From: Panaeolus papilionaceus
Taxonomy: Eukaryota > Basidiomycota > Agaricomycetes > Agaricales
Length of the DNA stretch: 64,000 nucleotides
Direction: 5' to 3'
Assembly (NCBI GenBank): GCA_015501605.1
Contig: JADNRZ010000001.1
Location: 558,001 to 622,000, forward strand
The notes below the pieces were generated by a model that was given only the letters and a program-made list of their open reading frames with translations, searched no databases and was not told the DNA's origin. Of the stretch, positions 21,501 to 36,876 are shown piece after piece; within the stretch, counting starts at the first letter, position 1; each line of letters begins with the position of its first letter. A program made the position numbers and the translations under genes.

Positions 21501-23886
21501 CTCGTATTTTACGACTGCGATATCTGAATTTCTCGAATTTAATATTAGCTGAGAGATATTTATCTGAAGTGACACCGTCCGTAAGCGAACCTGCAACTAT
21601 CCACACTTCTTATTAGCGCTGACAACTCCTTGGCATGGCTTTGTCCATCAAAACGTCAACACTCGTTTAGCCAAATACCATCAATGCATTAATAGCTTCC
21701 CATGTGTTGGGACCTATATATCGTCCACATCTTGTGAATGTTGCTCGAGACCCGTGATGAGATTTAGCTCCGTTTAAGGTGGTATAATACACACTAATTA
21801 ATAGTGCTGGATGACGGAGCCGCTGTTTACTAAGGCTAGATCTCCGACAAATGCGGCGACATGCTGGTGGGCGGTACATCGGGCGGTTAAGACCTACATA
21901 GGTCATTGATGTCACTTTACATCTAATTGACGTCAAGAGGGGCATTGATACTATTTACCTTCTTCATCGCATCGATTGATCACTATTACCCGGTGTTAGC
22001 TGACGTTACAGAGTTCTGAGATATATACCTACACATCATGTGTGCACACAGTCATTCAGGCACCCCATCGAGACACAATGCTTGCTTACTGAACAAACAT
22101 CGAGGCCGTTCGGGTAAACTACCGCGTTTGCCTCCATGAACCACACCCTCGAGCTGTCAAATGTGTCACCGAGCGGCTTGGCCCTCCGGACATTGCCTAT
22201 ACCGCTATGCCGCCGACGCAATGCATGTCGATCATCCACTGCTCCGAATGGTCACAAGACTTCGAAATGAGGCAAAAATACTGTGCAGGCTGGGTTGGGA
22301 CAGTCTGCGTGTGGGTGTCCAGGTTCATGTAGAGCCGTACGAATACCCTTTCGAATGAATCACGCGGCTTCATTCTGCAGGAGATCTTTTTCATTTCAAG
22401 ACGCAGCACCTGGTATGGGTCGTGAATCGTGATGATCATGATCCAGTCCAGCTTCCCTGCCCGCAGGATTTGATTCCGCTAGATATGTAATAGTGGCAAG
22501 TTGGAGTATGCCGATCCGAGTCTGCCCATTCGAAGGTATTTCAGGGTGTTTTCATCTGTTTAGAGTAAAATTATCGTTCCATCAGCCGCATCGCGGCGAG
22601 GGGATGCCCATTGGTGAATTGACTCTGCCACCGACAAACAGCTAGGAGGAATCATCATCTGCAAGATCATATAGCCGTGGAGACATTTCATACATAGTTA
22701 GTAGATATGGAGAAATGTGAGGGTGCAGTTGGGATATTGATTCGTATCAAGATTACCGCGGCCCCGATTTTGACCTACATAGACTGTCCGAAGAGTATCG
22801 ATATGATTGTGAAGGGCAGCGAGAATACCCATTAATCACAGAATCCCACAATCCATGTCTTATTCTAGCAATCCAGGGACACTTACAGCACAATTTGACT
22901 TGTGCTTCCTGTGCCATGGGGGAAAAGGTTCGTGATGACAACGTTGTTTCGGGTCCATCAGAGACGTCGCTCAGGGACTGGAATATTTATACACTGAAGA
23001 GTCGATTCAACGTGTTACGCTTTTACGAGCTATGAATGGAAAATGTCCAATTAGCTCTCGTGCTATTTCTCCAGAGAAGATGCTGAAAACTCGCCAGAAT
23101 ATTACAAACCTATACCACAAGGTCCTATGGCGCAGGATCAAAATAGCTACGATGATATGACCGTGTGCCACCCTTCATATTAATACTTATGTTCCGTCTA
23201 TTGGCCGAAGTCAACACGGGTACTCGATTATTCAAATCATACAACCTTTTCATCTCCTTATAGAATCAGGGGTCCCGAAGTTAGAGATGCATAACTGGGC
23301 ACAATTGTTGTGTATGCTGACGCCATGACGTTTCCTGTCACTTATGTGGACCTAGCTGGCCCCTTACATTGCCTGAAATAAAATGTTATGTGTCGTGTGG
23401 CATGGTATCCACATGCATCATCAGATAACTTAGATTTTATGCATATAGTTCTAGAAATCATACGTAAAGGATATGGAGGATATGGCACTTGAAATATAGA
23501 GGGGACTCACATGACATTTAAGAAGAGCAAAAAAGATTATTGACACTGACAACGATCGTGTCAAGAGGCTTCGGAAACGCACAAAAAATTCTCTGCGACT
23601 TTCAAGGGCTCTTCTGCCTCATGGCATAGTGGTGGCTTCGCTTTGTTCATCTTCATATAGAGAGGTTAAGTGTTCAAGTCGTGCACATGACCCCAGCAAG
23701 TGGAGCATCTGGGAACCAGGTGTAACATTCATGTATCGATAACTTCGATATACAGCACGTCCTAAGGACGCTAACTTGAAATGCATTTTATTGACGAGAG
23801 ACGTGGGTAATGATTAGCTGATATTACAAAAACCTATAATTAGTGGGGGTAGAGTGTGTGTATGTTAGTCTGATGTTAGCAATGGT
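18599..23886. other. Gene-poor stretch of over 5 kb
   Basis: No supported gene. Two overlapping frames around 18901-19341 (a Cys-rich one on the minus strand and one on the plus strand) cannot be told apart and neither is recognised. From about 20.7 kb on, the sequence is less GC-rich and stop-dense in all frames. It may be decayed mobile-element or gene sequence, but I see no transposase or reverse transcriptase motif. One small inverted repeat is listed separately. Confidence 0.45.
21255..21325. repeat. Imperfect inverted repeat (about 15-bp arms)
   Basis: The arm GACTACAGACTGCGGA (21255 onward) is mirrored by TCGCAATCTGTAGTC (21311-21325), with one internal mismatch and a loop of about 40 nt. 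Weaker pairing continues outward (TCATGAC to the left, GTCACGA to the right). This could be the folded remnant of a small MITE-like element or a hairpin, but no target-site duplication was made out. Confidence 0.5.
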
Positions 23887-25939
23887 TTATGACCATCCTC
23901 CTGGGGTTCTATTCCGCAATGGTAACGGAAGCCAGGCTTTAGTTGACTTTCGGCTTTGAGAATTTGTTGATAGGCCGATTTTGCGGATTTTGGCAAGCCT
24001 GCGCGATAATCGTGAAGTCAGCAACAACAACAATGTAATTATAGTGGGCATGCCCGGTACATACTTGCGAAGACCTGCGAAAGCCACCAGAGCCGCCAAT
24101 CCGGTGGCCAACCCTGACATAGCATAAAATCCATATGGATGTGCCTCTAGATGGCTCATAAGCTAGGGAAGAGGTATTACAGCAAAGTCTAACGATTGAT
24201 CGTGTTAGGACTTACATTCATTCCAAACAATCCGGCGATCAACGCCCCCGATCCAACCCCAAGAGTTGCAATGGAAACCTGAATGCAGCGTCAGGATATG
24301 TAGAACATAATTCAACGATGACCCGTACCTGGAGGTCTAAGGCGAGAAGAGCATTTCGGTTGGAGTCTAGTATAAGTTCTACGATCTCTTGAGTAGATTG
24401 GACGTTATTCTATATGTGATGGTTGAGAACGAGGATAGATAGACAGAACTAAATTTGAGCACCTCTATATTTTCGGCTTCGTTGACAACTTCTTCAACTT
24501 GTTTGGAGAAAGACTCCAGCAGGACCTCGAGTTCCTCGTGATCAGAGTCTTCGCCGCGAATTATGCCAGCCTTCTTGTCGCTGAGGTACATGGCAACCAA
24601 GTCCTCGTCTGATAGAATTCTCAATGACTGGTAAGGCAGAACCTAGAGACATTTACACACCTTGACTAAGGACTTCATCGATTGCTTCCTGAACCTGGAT
24701 TCCACATTTGCATTAGATTTCGTGCTGATAGCAGATGATGAGAAAGTACCAATGTTGCTCTATTTTTGAAGCTCGCCAGACGTCTGGAGTAGTGTAAAAG
24801 GCGTTTGAACCGATCGTGGTCGATGTTATCTTCCATCTCTGCGAGCAAACCCCCCACGAGATTCCGAATGAAGACCATTTCCGCCTCCAACGCGCTCAAA
24901 ACTGACAGGAGAATGGATTCTAATGCCCTGCACAGAAAGTATTTTAAGCATTTGTGAAGAAGATTAAAAATAGATTGCCGCACCTAAATTCATACGGAAG
25001 CCCTGGCGACTTGGTTTTTAGATTATGCTGATTACAGTGTTCACAAACGAGGTCCTAACAAAAATAAGAGGATAGCATACCTCTAGGTGGTATAAAAAGA
25101 CAGAGTGCAACCTTGAATCCGCGGAGCCAAAGGTGTCAAAGAGCACGACGGTGTCGGCCTTGACCAATGCTCTGATGTGAAGAACATTGACCTGTTCATA
25201 GTTAAGTATCCCCACAAAATGACGAGGTGGGCTATTTACCAGAAAGGCCTCCTTCCTAACGAGAATTGTAGGCACAAGGTTTGGAATTCTAGAATCAATT
25301 TTTCGGAGGTCGCGGGCCTGTAATGTCGGTGAGCTCGACCAGCTCCGGAAAACTTGTGCACTCGCTTACATTCAGACGATGTTCTGTGCTAAGATCGGAC
25401 TTCTTAAATTGCCCTGAAATAGTCTTGACGTTGCCTAGAGATTTTCTTGTTATAGCAAGGTCCGCCCGTGCAACAACTAGAAGCATACCTTCAGAATCAA
25501 GGACAGTACCTGAAAACACGAAGTGTGGTTAGTGGAAAGCTTGCAATTTATAGTATATTTTCATTAACTTACAACGCAGCATCAATTCTGCCGGCTGACG
25601 ACCTTTCATGACTTTATCCATAATGGCAGCTCTAGCGACATCTTCTTCGTTGTCCGGAACGTCAGGAAACTCTGGATTGCGATTCTGGGATTTGAATGAC
25701 CAAGAAATGTTGCGGCTGTTCTTGGGACAGAAATTCGAGCTTAAGATCGGATAATGTCCATAACCAGTGCCTTCATGCAGCATCTTGTTGCAACGACTAC
25801 TCAAGGCAAATGACCGCGTTTGTAAATGAGTTCTGGCTCGTACTCCTAGTGCGGGTTTGAACAAGGCGGTCCTGCATATGCTGTAGTCATAATGCGCCTT
25901 TACATGACTTGCACAGAACTCCCAAAACTTTCTATTCAT
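23887..25939 (-). CDS. mrs2: Mitochondrial magnesium channel, MRS2/LPE10 (CorA superfamily)
   Basis: Inner-membrane Mg2+ channel. The multi-exon gene reads through all the family landmarks in order: LRCTVLDSEGMLL across intron 1, ITRKSLGNVKTISGQFKKSDL, RDLRKIDSRIPNLVPTILVR, LHIRALVKADTVVLFDTFG, LPYEFRALESILLSVLSALE, then a coiled-coil part with RFKRLLHYSRRL and EDLVAMYLSDKK. The pore motif GMN is present in GALIAGLFGMN at the end of the first transmembrane helix, split from the next exon by a TAAGTC-type donor region. The second helix is GLATGLAALVAFAGL. The tail after it is basic (KIRKIG). The first about 50 residues are Arg/Ser/Ala-rich without acidic clusters, fitting a mitochondrial presequence starting at 25939. 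Later ATGs could also serve. All key residues look intact. Confidence 0.93.
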
Positions 25940-26720
25940 GCGCAGAAAGCCAAAGGAAACAGTCCTGGCACTGTACCAGCGTTCGGGATGGAGGAGGAGG
26001 AAGTCGAAATTTCAGAATCACAGAGCAAGTTTGTTACATTGGACTCGTGGACTTGGCGCTAGGCTCGTGATGTTAATGTGACAAATGTAACGCATATTTG
26101 ATATTTAATTATTTTAATTATGTTTGAATAAATAAATAAATAGTTTATTAGCAGTTATTTTGACCCTTAGCTCGACCCTGTATGACCCCCGGACTTCACT
26201 TCACTTCAGGGATTCCCCCACACTTTGATGTGGAATCTTTACCGACTCGTCCCAAACCCTATCCCAATTGAGCTATACTCATTTTGAGGATATTGTGTTT
26301 CCCATTACCTCCAAATCTCGTTTTAATGTACCATGATCGTGCATTGCCTCAGCGGAGTTTTTCATCGACAACGGTCGACAACGTCCCCGCTGGAGTATGA
26401 TCCCAGTCAGCCTGAGATTGACTATCAGGCTTCGGATGTCTTTGCAACTTCATCTCAGACTTCTATACCTAAAAACGTTGGGACAACGTGCTCTCCGTTT
26501 TTGCCTGATCGGACTTATCCGTGTTCGGCAAAGGTGAGGGAGAGAAGATCAGGTATCTGCTGATATCATTCGTTGCGGGCAGGAAGCACTCTTGCGGTCT
26601 TATTACATATCTCAAGATCGCCCCTTCGACTCCTACATCGACTCCTGGACTTTCTTGTGCCCATATTATGACCAACATTTGACATTCCACCTTTACTTTC
26701 TTCTCCCCCATTTCTCAGTC
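25940..26720. other. Intergenic region between divergent genes
   Basis: Promoter region for the MRS2 gene (left) and the gene at 26721 (right). It contains an AT-rich tract near 26095-26160 with AATAAATAAATAAATAG. The plus-strand frame at 26333-26563 is probably leader sequence and not a gene. Confidence 0.5.
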
Positions 26721-27537
26721 ATGCATGAGACCAACAGACTCGTCGAAGCTGCCAACGCTCTCTCATTACTCCTCAGAAATGGTGGCATACCTCACGCGTT
26801 CTATGGCAGTATATTCTCTGCAATCGTAACCAATGCTCCCTTCAGTGACGTACGTATCTTTTTCTGAAGCTTAGGTCTTCGGTTGTTAATTCTGCCAACG
26901 CCACACAGGAAATATTTTGCATTGTCGAAGGCGGCTTGAACCAGGCGCATCCATTCCGTCGAGTGCGAGACGCTACGGCGGGTAATGAGCACTTCACTAT
27001 CACCCATTCGCCTTGGACCAACCGGTTAGTGTTGACCTCACTACCTTTATTCTTGTCCTCAATCATTCGCTTTCAACGGTCAGCTTGCACGTCACCTACC
27101 GCCGCTTTATCCCGGCAATTGAGGTAAGCATGTCACCTGGAGAGTCCTTATGACTATAATGACTGACAAAAATTTATTTGCATCTTTCAGATTGAGATAT
27201 TGCCGGCTGGAGAAACCGGACCACGCCATTTGGATGCAACCACTGTCATGAAGATTCAACAGGTGCCCTTCTTGACCGTTACGGAGTTCATCCGAGCCAA
27301 ACTAAAAACATGGGTGATGTAAGGACTACCCCTGTTTGCCTTTCGATTGATTTACATGTCGATTCCGTTAGTGGTGGTTCGGATCGCGATTCACAGGACA
27401 TCACGTTCGCACTGATTCGATACTGGAATCGCGTCGATATAAATCGAATCACAGAGCAGGACATGAACGTTTTTGTCTCCCGCAACCCTGCGGCTGCGCC
27501 AGCTTGGACATCTCTGCGCAGGAAGTATGGGGTATGA
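26721..27537 (+). CDS. Unrecognised spliced protein of about 190 residues
   Basis: Five exons join in phase: 26721-26849, 26909-27024, 27084-27123, 27191-27318 and 27372-27537. The start ATG follows a pyrimidine-rich leader. The product begins MHETNRLVEAANALSLLLR and contains GIPHAFYGSIFSAIV, EIFCIVEGG, HVTYRRFIPAIE, IEILPAGETGPRHL, VPFLTVTEFIRAKL and IRYWNRVDINRI, ending RRKYGV. The alternation of helices and strands with conserved-looking charged turns suggests a compact alpha/beta protein (the first part, IPHAFYGSIF...EIFCIVEGG, looks like a nucleotidyltransferase-like helix-strand order, but no catalytic acidic pair is evident). Proteins of this look are common and often multi-copy in agaricomycetes. 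I do not assign a function. No signal peptide or membrane segment is present. Confidence 0.7.
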
Positions 27538-30276
27538 TCAAAAGTACTTTCGGTTTGGGTTTGGGCCCGACAAGTCAGCAGTATACTTGGTCGGATAATG
27601 ATCTTAGTGTGCATAGGACAGGTCCTGGCGCCATGCAGGGGGTATCTCAAAAGACAACTCTCTATAATCTTGTATCAATATCATCAATATATTTGTATAT
27701 CAACCGTCCGAATATTCAGCGTAATGGCGTGGCTTGGCGTATGAATTCAATTGCGTTTACTAGTACCATCGAGAATCGCTTTTTTCAGCTCTTGCGTCCT
27801 GAGACGTGTAGAAACGCTTCGAGACTCAAGCCGGCAGCTTCATGTTGCCGAAAAAGATATGTTTATGACCATAGACTGTTGTCAGTCGGTACATAGATGT
27901 TTATAACTTTGACACATCCCACTCTTTAAATGATACCTCACATGTGCACCACCAGCAATGATTAATGAAAGTTCGCTCACGATGACGACTTTATTCCCCA
28001 TACGCGAGCCAATTCTCTAAATACCGGTTTGCCAACGCTTAGATCACGAGGTATCATCTGTAATTTATTGTGAGCCGCTGCTGGTGCCAATGCAACCCCG
28101 ACCTGCCAGATGGCACTAAACATCTGTCAGTAAGTAGATATAATGAGGCTTTAGTGAGGGTCACTTTCCATGTTCGAAATTAAACACCAGCGCACCATTG
28201 GTACATTTCGAGTCCAGGTCCCCATATATTCCAACGACGTGGTTGATCATGCAATTGAAAACGACGTTGATAATGCCAACAAGTCAAACTTGTTTGAAGG
28301 TTGAGAGGCTCCAATCCGCGTAAAAGAATTATATAGAGGTCATCATATAACAATTTGCGCCAGTATCTGAAGATACACTCAGCGCGATCAAGAAGGATGC
28401 TGAGGGTGTATCTGCTTCCATTCAGTTGGCAACGTTGCGTCTCTCAGCTGGATAATATAACCAAAGAACTCAGACAACCAAACACAGGATGTACCCCAAT
28501 ACCCTCGTGACTCACCCCACGCCCCACTGACCTGACACCGTAAGTATTCCCATCTTGAAGGAGGGTAAGGAACGGAGACCGTCCAAGGAAGACGGCTCTT
28601 TCCACGACCGTGAGCATTCAAAAGCGGCTGACATTTGGTCAAACGGAGTCTGAGTGTATTGGTACGTTTTTAGATCTTTACCTACCGAAGATTATCTGTG
28701 GAACAAATCAAGGCCGTTGGATGAATGGGGTTATTCGAAACTGGCGTGGTACCCTGGCACTGTCTTGGTTCAGGCCGGTGCCCTATATCACTGACTGTCG
28801 GTGTCTGGGACTTGGACTGAAGTAAATCAGATGAGTCGTGTAAGGAACGCGATGTATCTATTGGATGCATCTATATGCCCAAAATTACTGTCATGATGCA
28901 ATGTTTGGAGGTGCGTGTTGCAGCGTGATGATGAGTTGGAGACCGATTGCACCTGCAAGTTCAAATTGAGAACGGGCTTTCGGGTGAGAGATTAGAAACA
29001 CCGTAAGACAGTCTACACTTACTGGTCGATTAAGTATAGCGTCTAGCAGTAGCGTGCGATAGGCGCATTTAGAAAAATGTCTAGTTGGAATAATCGAAGC
29101 GCACACCAGGTCCAACTGAGGCAGAGCACAGTCAGTGCATCAGCAAACCTAATTGAACCCCCGGTGAACTGCGCTTGAAACTCAGCGAACCTGAGCTGTG
29201 ACCCCTTCTACTATTTCCCGCGCATAATATGGGGCCTTTTGCTGCAAAATGAACGCGTTCCAAAATCTCTCGTCTTCGGCGCTGCGTCTCGAAGTGATTC
29301 AGACCCATCATGTCATCGGTAACTCCCGTGCGGCGCAGCTCTAATTTTGCACTTGTTTGGCGGATGTCGATGAGGTTCCCGACACTCAAACCCAAATCAT
29401 CTTTACAGGTAAAAACAAGGGAGGTGTTCACTGCCATATGAATTCTGATCCAGACTTTTGCTCAGAGGCGTATTTATTGAATTGAGCTCGTGAGCTGGGA
29501 CACGTAAGTTGACATACCCCACATTGCCATTGAAGCTGTCGATGCCCAGCATACGTTGTCCTTGGTTGATTAGATGCCCCTCTGCTCCCACTGAGTCCCA
29601 TCGGCAATTCCCTTGTGTGCTATGAGTACAAGGTCCGGGAAATGACATTTCAAAAATACTTTTTCGTCGGAGTTTTTCAATTAGTACGAAACGAGACATG
29701 CGATCCGAAGTGACGTTGAACGAAGAATTTTCGCTCGATATGTGGGGCCCATACTATGGCAGGTGAGAGCCTGGCAAATATAACAACAGCGCTCGTGGCA
29801 CTGGCTGCCTCTTCGAAAGCGTCGGTCGACCTTTAAAACCCAATTGCCCCTCCATCCCCTTCAAGAGTTGCTTGATCCGATCTTTATTACATAAAGCGCC
29901 GCGCTCGGGGTCAATTATCTGTTTGCTTGTCACCCCAAAGTCAAATAAGTCCTTAGAACACCCACAGTCGTCAACGACTGATGGGATTTACCGTTGAGTT
30001 CTATAAAAAGCTCAACTCCACTCCCTCGCAGTCAACCACCGATACACCGAAACATAGCTACTGGCGGGAAGCCTGGGAGCCACGTAGGTACGTGAACACA
30101 TTTGCCACTTTGTGTCATTCACCCTGGTTTTTTAATTGTCAAACCTGAGATTCCATGACCACCTGACCATATTCTTCTGATGCACGTTTGCTTCCATCAA
30201 GTTCCACCATTAAGGGTCCATTTGGGTACTTCTCTCTGCTCCACGGTAAATGTATTGAATAACTCGAAAAAAGCCA
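27538..30276. other. Intergenic region with weak, unassigned coding traces
   Basis: Several 60-100-codon frames occur, mainly on the minus strand at 28388-28642 and 29132-29699. The last pair (one with GIDSFNGNVGYVNLRVPAHE, one with LELRRTGVTDDMMGLNHFE) reads more protein-like than chance and might be exons of a decayed gene, but they do not join into a product I recognise. Confidence 0.35.
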
Positions 30277-31788
30277 TCACATGTTGAGTACCCGTCCAAC
30301 CATTTCTTCACTGAGACCCAAATAATTTTTTGGATCGCAAAGCTTCTCGAGCGCCTCTCTTCCCAACCCACAATCTTTGATTCTTTGATCTTCTGCCAAA
30401 AAATCCAGCAACGTTTTATCTGGCGTCTTTGCAAGTTTGGCACATAGGTCATAGACGAGATCATGGGCAGTCTGCCGACCCATAAACTTCCCTAGAGCCA
30501 TCATTACAGCCTCGCTGACAATTCCGCCGCGGGTGAGGTCCAGGTTCTTTCGCATGGCCTCGGGGTCGACTTCTAGGCCTTCGAGCAGCATTTGTGTGTG
30601 CACCAAAGCCGCGTGCGTCATGGTCGATATTTGTGGTAGAACGATCCATTCGATCTCCCAAGGTCCGGTGCTCCTTTCATGATCCTCCACCAGGCTTTCA
30701 AATAATGCCGCGCTCAACTGCTTAACCGTAGCCGCCAGTGCTGTAATGTACACCGACGAAACCGGGTTTCGCTTCTGTGGCATAGTGCTGCTTGAGCCAC
30801 GATGGGCGGCATATGGCTCAAATACCTCCCCCACCTCTGTTTGCATTAACAACTTTACGTCGAAAGCGAATTTAGCGCACGATCCTGCTAGCATGGCGAA
30901 AAGGGCTCCGACTTCGACGATCCGATCGCGCTCGGTGTGCCACGCGATTTCTGGTACACCGAGCCCCAGCTTCTGTGCTAAGTCTTCTTGAATCTCCATC
31001 GCTAATCCTGATTCTGCCAGTGTGGCTAATGTACCAGCTGCTCCACCGAACTGAACGACCAGAAGCCTTGGCAGAATTTCGTTCAGGCGCTGCTGATGGC
31101 GTTGAAAGGTGGACAGTAGCCTGGCCAGTTTGAAACCAAACGTGATCGGCACTGCTTGCTGCAAGTTCGAGCGCGCTGCCATGGGCGTGGAAGCATGTTT
31201 TTGGCACAATCCCCGTAAGGCCTTTATTATTCCTTTTAGAGTCTCCGAGACGACATTACAGGTATCGCGCAGCTGTAGAATGGTCGCAGTATCGGTAACA
31301 TCCTTATAAACCGAAATTTACTTGTCAGTACTGATCGAACACTTGCATTGTGCACAAGAAGGGCAATGGTCGGAGAGCAATCGACGAGCGAGCACAGGAC
31401 TTCCAAACCAGGTATCATCTTATTACAGCTTGAACAACACACGCACCTGCGTCGTCGCACCCCAATGCACCCACTCTCCCAGATTCTGATTGGATGTATC
31501 ACGCTCGTTCGCCAACTTTACTAGCTGCCTCACAAGAGGAAGGACGGGATATCCGATTTGTTTCGTTTCGTCGGCATATTGCTGCATGTTGATATTCTCA
31601 AAGCGACAGATAGTTTGGATGAGATGACCTGCTTCCTTTGGTATGATCCCCAAATCTGCCTGCACAGAGGCTAGGGCAGCCTCGAACTGGAGATAATATT
31701 CTGTGCGTTGCTGATCTGCCCATATCTGCGCTACCTCCGGTGTGGAGAATATCTCACGAAAAATGAGTGAGTCGGAAACGGCAGTCAT
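30277..31788 (-). CDS. 3-carboxy-cis,cis-muconate cycloisomerase, PcaB type
   Basis: Fumarase/aspartase superfamily enzyme. Two exons, 31788-31447 and 31302-30277, join in phase for 455 residues, the normal length of bacterial PcaB. The superfamily signature SSTMPQKRNP is intact, as are GEWVHWGATTQDVTDTA (first conserved region) and the QQAVPITFGFKLA region. FGGAAGTLATL also fits PcaB rather than adenylosuccinate lyase. PcaB closes 3-carboxymuconate to the lactone in protocatechuate breakdown (beta-ketoadipate pathway). Filamentous fungi are known to use an unrelated propeller-type enzyme for this step, so a PcaB-like protein here may be bacterial in origin or act on another substrate. An in-frame upstream ATG would add 38 residues; the shorter start matches the family better. 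No other pathway genes are adjacent. Confidence 0.85.
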
Positions 31789-32480
31789 TTGAACCTCATA
31801 AACGAGTATCAGGAAACGCGGGGAAGGGACCTTGCAGGTCCTGTTTGATGGATGGTGGTGGAAGAACGAGGAGATCGAATTCCCACCCAGGGCTTTGTGC
31901 ATTCGTTCATGTATGATTCGTCAAGGAAGCTTTCCTTCACATGTGCCATTTTTCTCCACACAATGGGTGATCGAAATAAGGTCCATCCCCATAATACAGC
32001 ATGTAATACGGGTGTAATCTTTTCATGAAGGACTTCACGTTTCTCATCTCCGAAAATGAGGATTGAATCGGCCAAACATTTTTCACAACCTTCGTCGTGG
32101 AAGGTGACATAGTCAGTTGACTTTGCAACCGAAGTACCGGGGGTCTCAGTGCGGGGTGATGATTAAATGCTACTTTTCAGGAACTAGGACTTAGCAGATG
32201 TGAGTCAAAAGAGAATCAAGGACACATGAATTTGGTAAGTTAAGGGATACACCAAGATGCTTTTCCTAAGAATATATTTTTATGCTAGTCGTACCAATGC
32301 AGAGATCACAAGTATTCTTTTACACCAAAATTCCAAAAGCTACAAAATATCGAAACGAAAAAGACGAAAAGAACGAGATGACAGTCAAATGCGAGCCAGG
32401 TACTAGGGAATTAGATACGGAGGACACAAGACAACAAAACAAGGGAAGCGTAACTAGGCTTAAAGCTCTTCACGCAAGAC
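31789..32480. other. Intergenic region
   Basis: It holds the promoter side of the cycloisomerase gene and the 3' flank of calcineurin A. Overlapping minus-strand frames at about 31809-32128 (one with PYYMLYYGDGPYFDHPLCGE) are unassigned and may be leader or decayed sequence. Confidence 0.45.
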
Positions 32481-35033
<2,553 letters not shown>

Positions 35034-35494
35034 GATTGCCAACTGTCTGCTGCGATTGATTGAAGCGAGGTTCAGAGCAGAGGCGTTAAGGAGAAGGAAA
35101 TGATGATGGGGGTAGAGGAGACAGTGAAGGTGGTCCCGAACCCTGATCAGAGCGAGAACGGTTCAGCCTGTCACACTCAGATTTTAACCGACCAATCCAC
35201 ATTTTAAGCGTACCTTTTGACCAATGTAGTCTTGGCAATTAGCGAAGTTAACAATTCGTATGAAGGATATTTTAAAAAGCAGGATATTCAAGTAATATAG
35301 CGTCTCAGTAGGATTTAAAACAGAGGATGGTGGTATCTCTCGTTTGTCACGACTCGGTTTATCGGACGTTGAAGATATTTTGGAAGCCTTGGCACTGCAT
35401 TCTTATACTCCATGTCAGGCTTTTTTTGTCTAAGCGGTGTATAATATTCTCCATCTGTAAGCAAAGTACGGAAGGCAATTGCAACTATCTGTTA
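35034..35494. other. Intergenic region between calcineurin A and the UNC-50 gene
   Basis: About 460 nt. The left end is the calcineurin promoter and the right end the 3' flank of the next minus-strand gene. A CCAAT-type motif (ACCAATCC) lies near 35190. Nothing coding is supported. Confidence 0.5.
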
Positions 35495-36624
35495 TCAGAA
35501 ATACGCCCGTAGAACAAATTGAGCTACAGGGAACCCTAGCAAGGACACGATATAGGCTGTGAAGAGGGGTAGTAGAGGTGCTAGAAGAAGTTCAGAGCGA
35601 ATTAAGAACGGGAGGGCTAAATAAAAACCAAAGTTCAGCCAAGATCTATGCTACAGCAAAGGAACAAACAGACCGTTTAGCCCAAGATAAACTCCATAGA
35701 CGTATTGTGCAAAACTAAACAGAGGTAATGCGTCAGGATTTATACATAGGTGTTAAATGGTCAACCTACGCAGCCAGATAGAGTGTGTTGCCGACCCATA
35801 AACAAACCCAATTATCTCGAAGGACTATGGGTAATAAAAATAGCTGTGCGAGGTATAATGTAAGATACAGGGGAAAGAAGGCATTCGTATGCACATCGAA
35901 GGCATAGGCCCATTCAACCCGGGAATCTGCTGGTGTTGAATGAGAAGGCGGCGATAGCAGAAGACGGTTCGTGGTAAACCTAAACAACGCATCAAGGTTA
36001 GTATAAACTTTGTGAATCTTCATTTCATTTCGCTCACCATAATATTGTGGCGACTACGATTCCTGATAGTAGAAAGTCTCTCAATATCATCAAGAGGGCA
36101 AGGTTCAGCATTTTAAATAGCGTATATGAATATACCACGCCCCAGGCTATGGCTGACACTAGAGGGAGGTTTGGTTTAGAGGAGAAATCAAGGTCCAGGC
36201 ACTGTGGCTACTTACCAAGCAGACAAGCGCCAATTAGCACAAGGATAGCAGGATCATCTCGCGCCCAAGTGTTCTTGGTTTCTGACAAATGATAAGAGAC
36301 GCCCAAAACAAAGCAAAAGCTTGACATACGCTTGTGAAAGTATACATTGCGATAACTTTGAGAAACCTTCAGTTTCAGTTCATAGTGTCATCATGTCGAT
36401 AGTAACATACACTCTGCGGGGCGCCAGACACAGATAGGTTAACTGCCAAGCAGCTAATTCAAAATCCTATTATCAAAGTCAGCAAGAAATGGGCCTTTTT
36501 TTAGCACAAATACACCCGCCATTTGCTGAAATCTGTGAAAGCGTCTGAATATGACCGGTAACCGAAACGAGTTGGACGAACGGCCGGATGAGAGACCCTC
36601 CTCGGAAGCGTAAGACGCGTTCAT
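35495..36624 (-). CDS. UNC-50/GMH1 family Golgi membrane protein
   Basis: Multi-pass protein of the early Golgi; in yeast Gmh1 interacts with Arf GEFs, in animals UNC-50 supports receptor trafficking. At least seven short exons join in phase. Family landmarks appear in order: FRRFHRFQQM and AWQLTYLCLAPRRVYRNVYF near the N-terminus, QTKNTWARDDPAILVL, the helix VVYSYTLFKMLNLALLMILR, RVEWAYAFDVHTNAFFPLYL (the strongest family signature), and a C-terminal Tyr-rich helix region AQYVYGVYLGLN ending VLRAYF. The start at 36624 gives a short cytosolic leader; an in-frame ATG 24 codons upstream is possible. The gene is divergent from the RS-rich gene at 36877, and the two share a promoter region of about 250 nt. 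Confidence 0.92.
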
Positions 36625-36876
36625 TGGGAGAATTAAGTCTGACCTAGAAGAATTGAATCTTTGTGAAATGGCCAGGATGTAAATGTTACAGCCCAAAGGC
36701 AGTCGTGTAGTGTGTTGATGGTTGCCCGTGGTTGTGTGTCATCGCGAGGACAGCCGTTAGTCGGAGTTTGTAATGTTTCATTCTCCTACTCAACAGACCC
36801 TCATTAGAAAACGAGGAGTGGCACTGCTCAACACCTTTCAAGCTCTTCAACAACCTCTATTTTCACCTTTACGCTT

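Noticed and set aside
28388..29699. Several minus-strand frames downstream of the cycloisomerase
   Set aside because: They could not be joined into a coherent product and match no family I know; kept only as weak traces.
31809..32128. Minus-strand frames upstream of the cycloisomerase
   Set aside because: The extended N-terminus they would give is not typical of PcaB, and no separate gene is evident.
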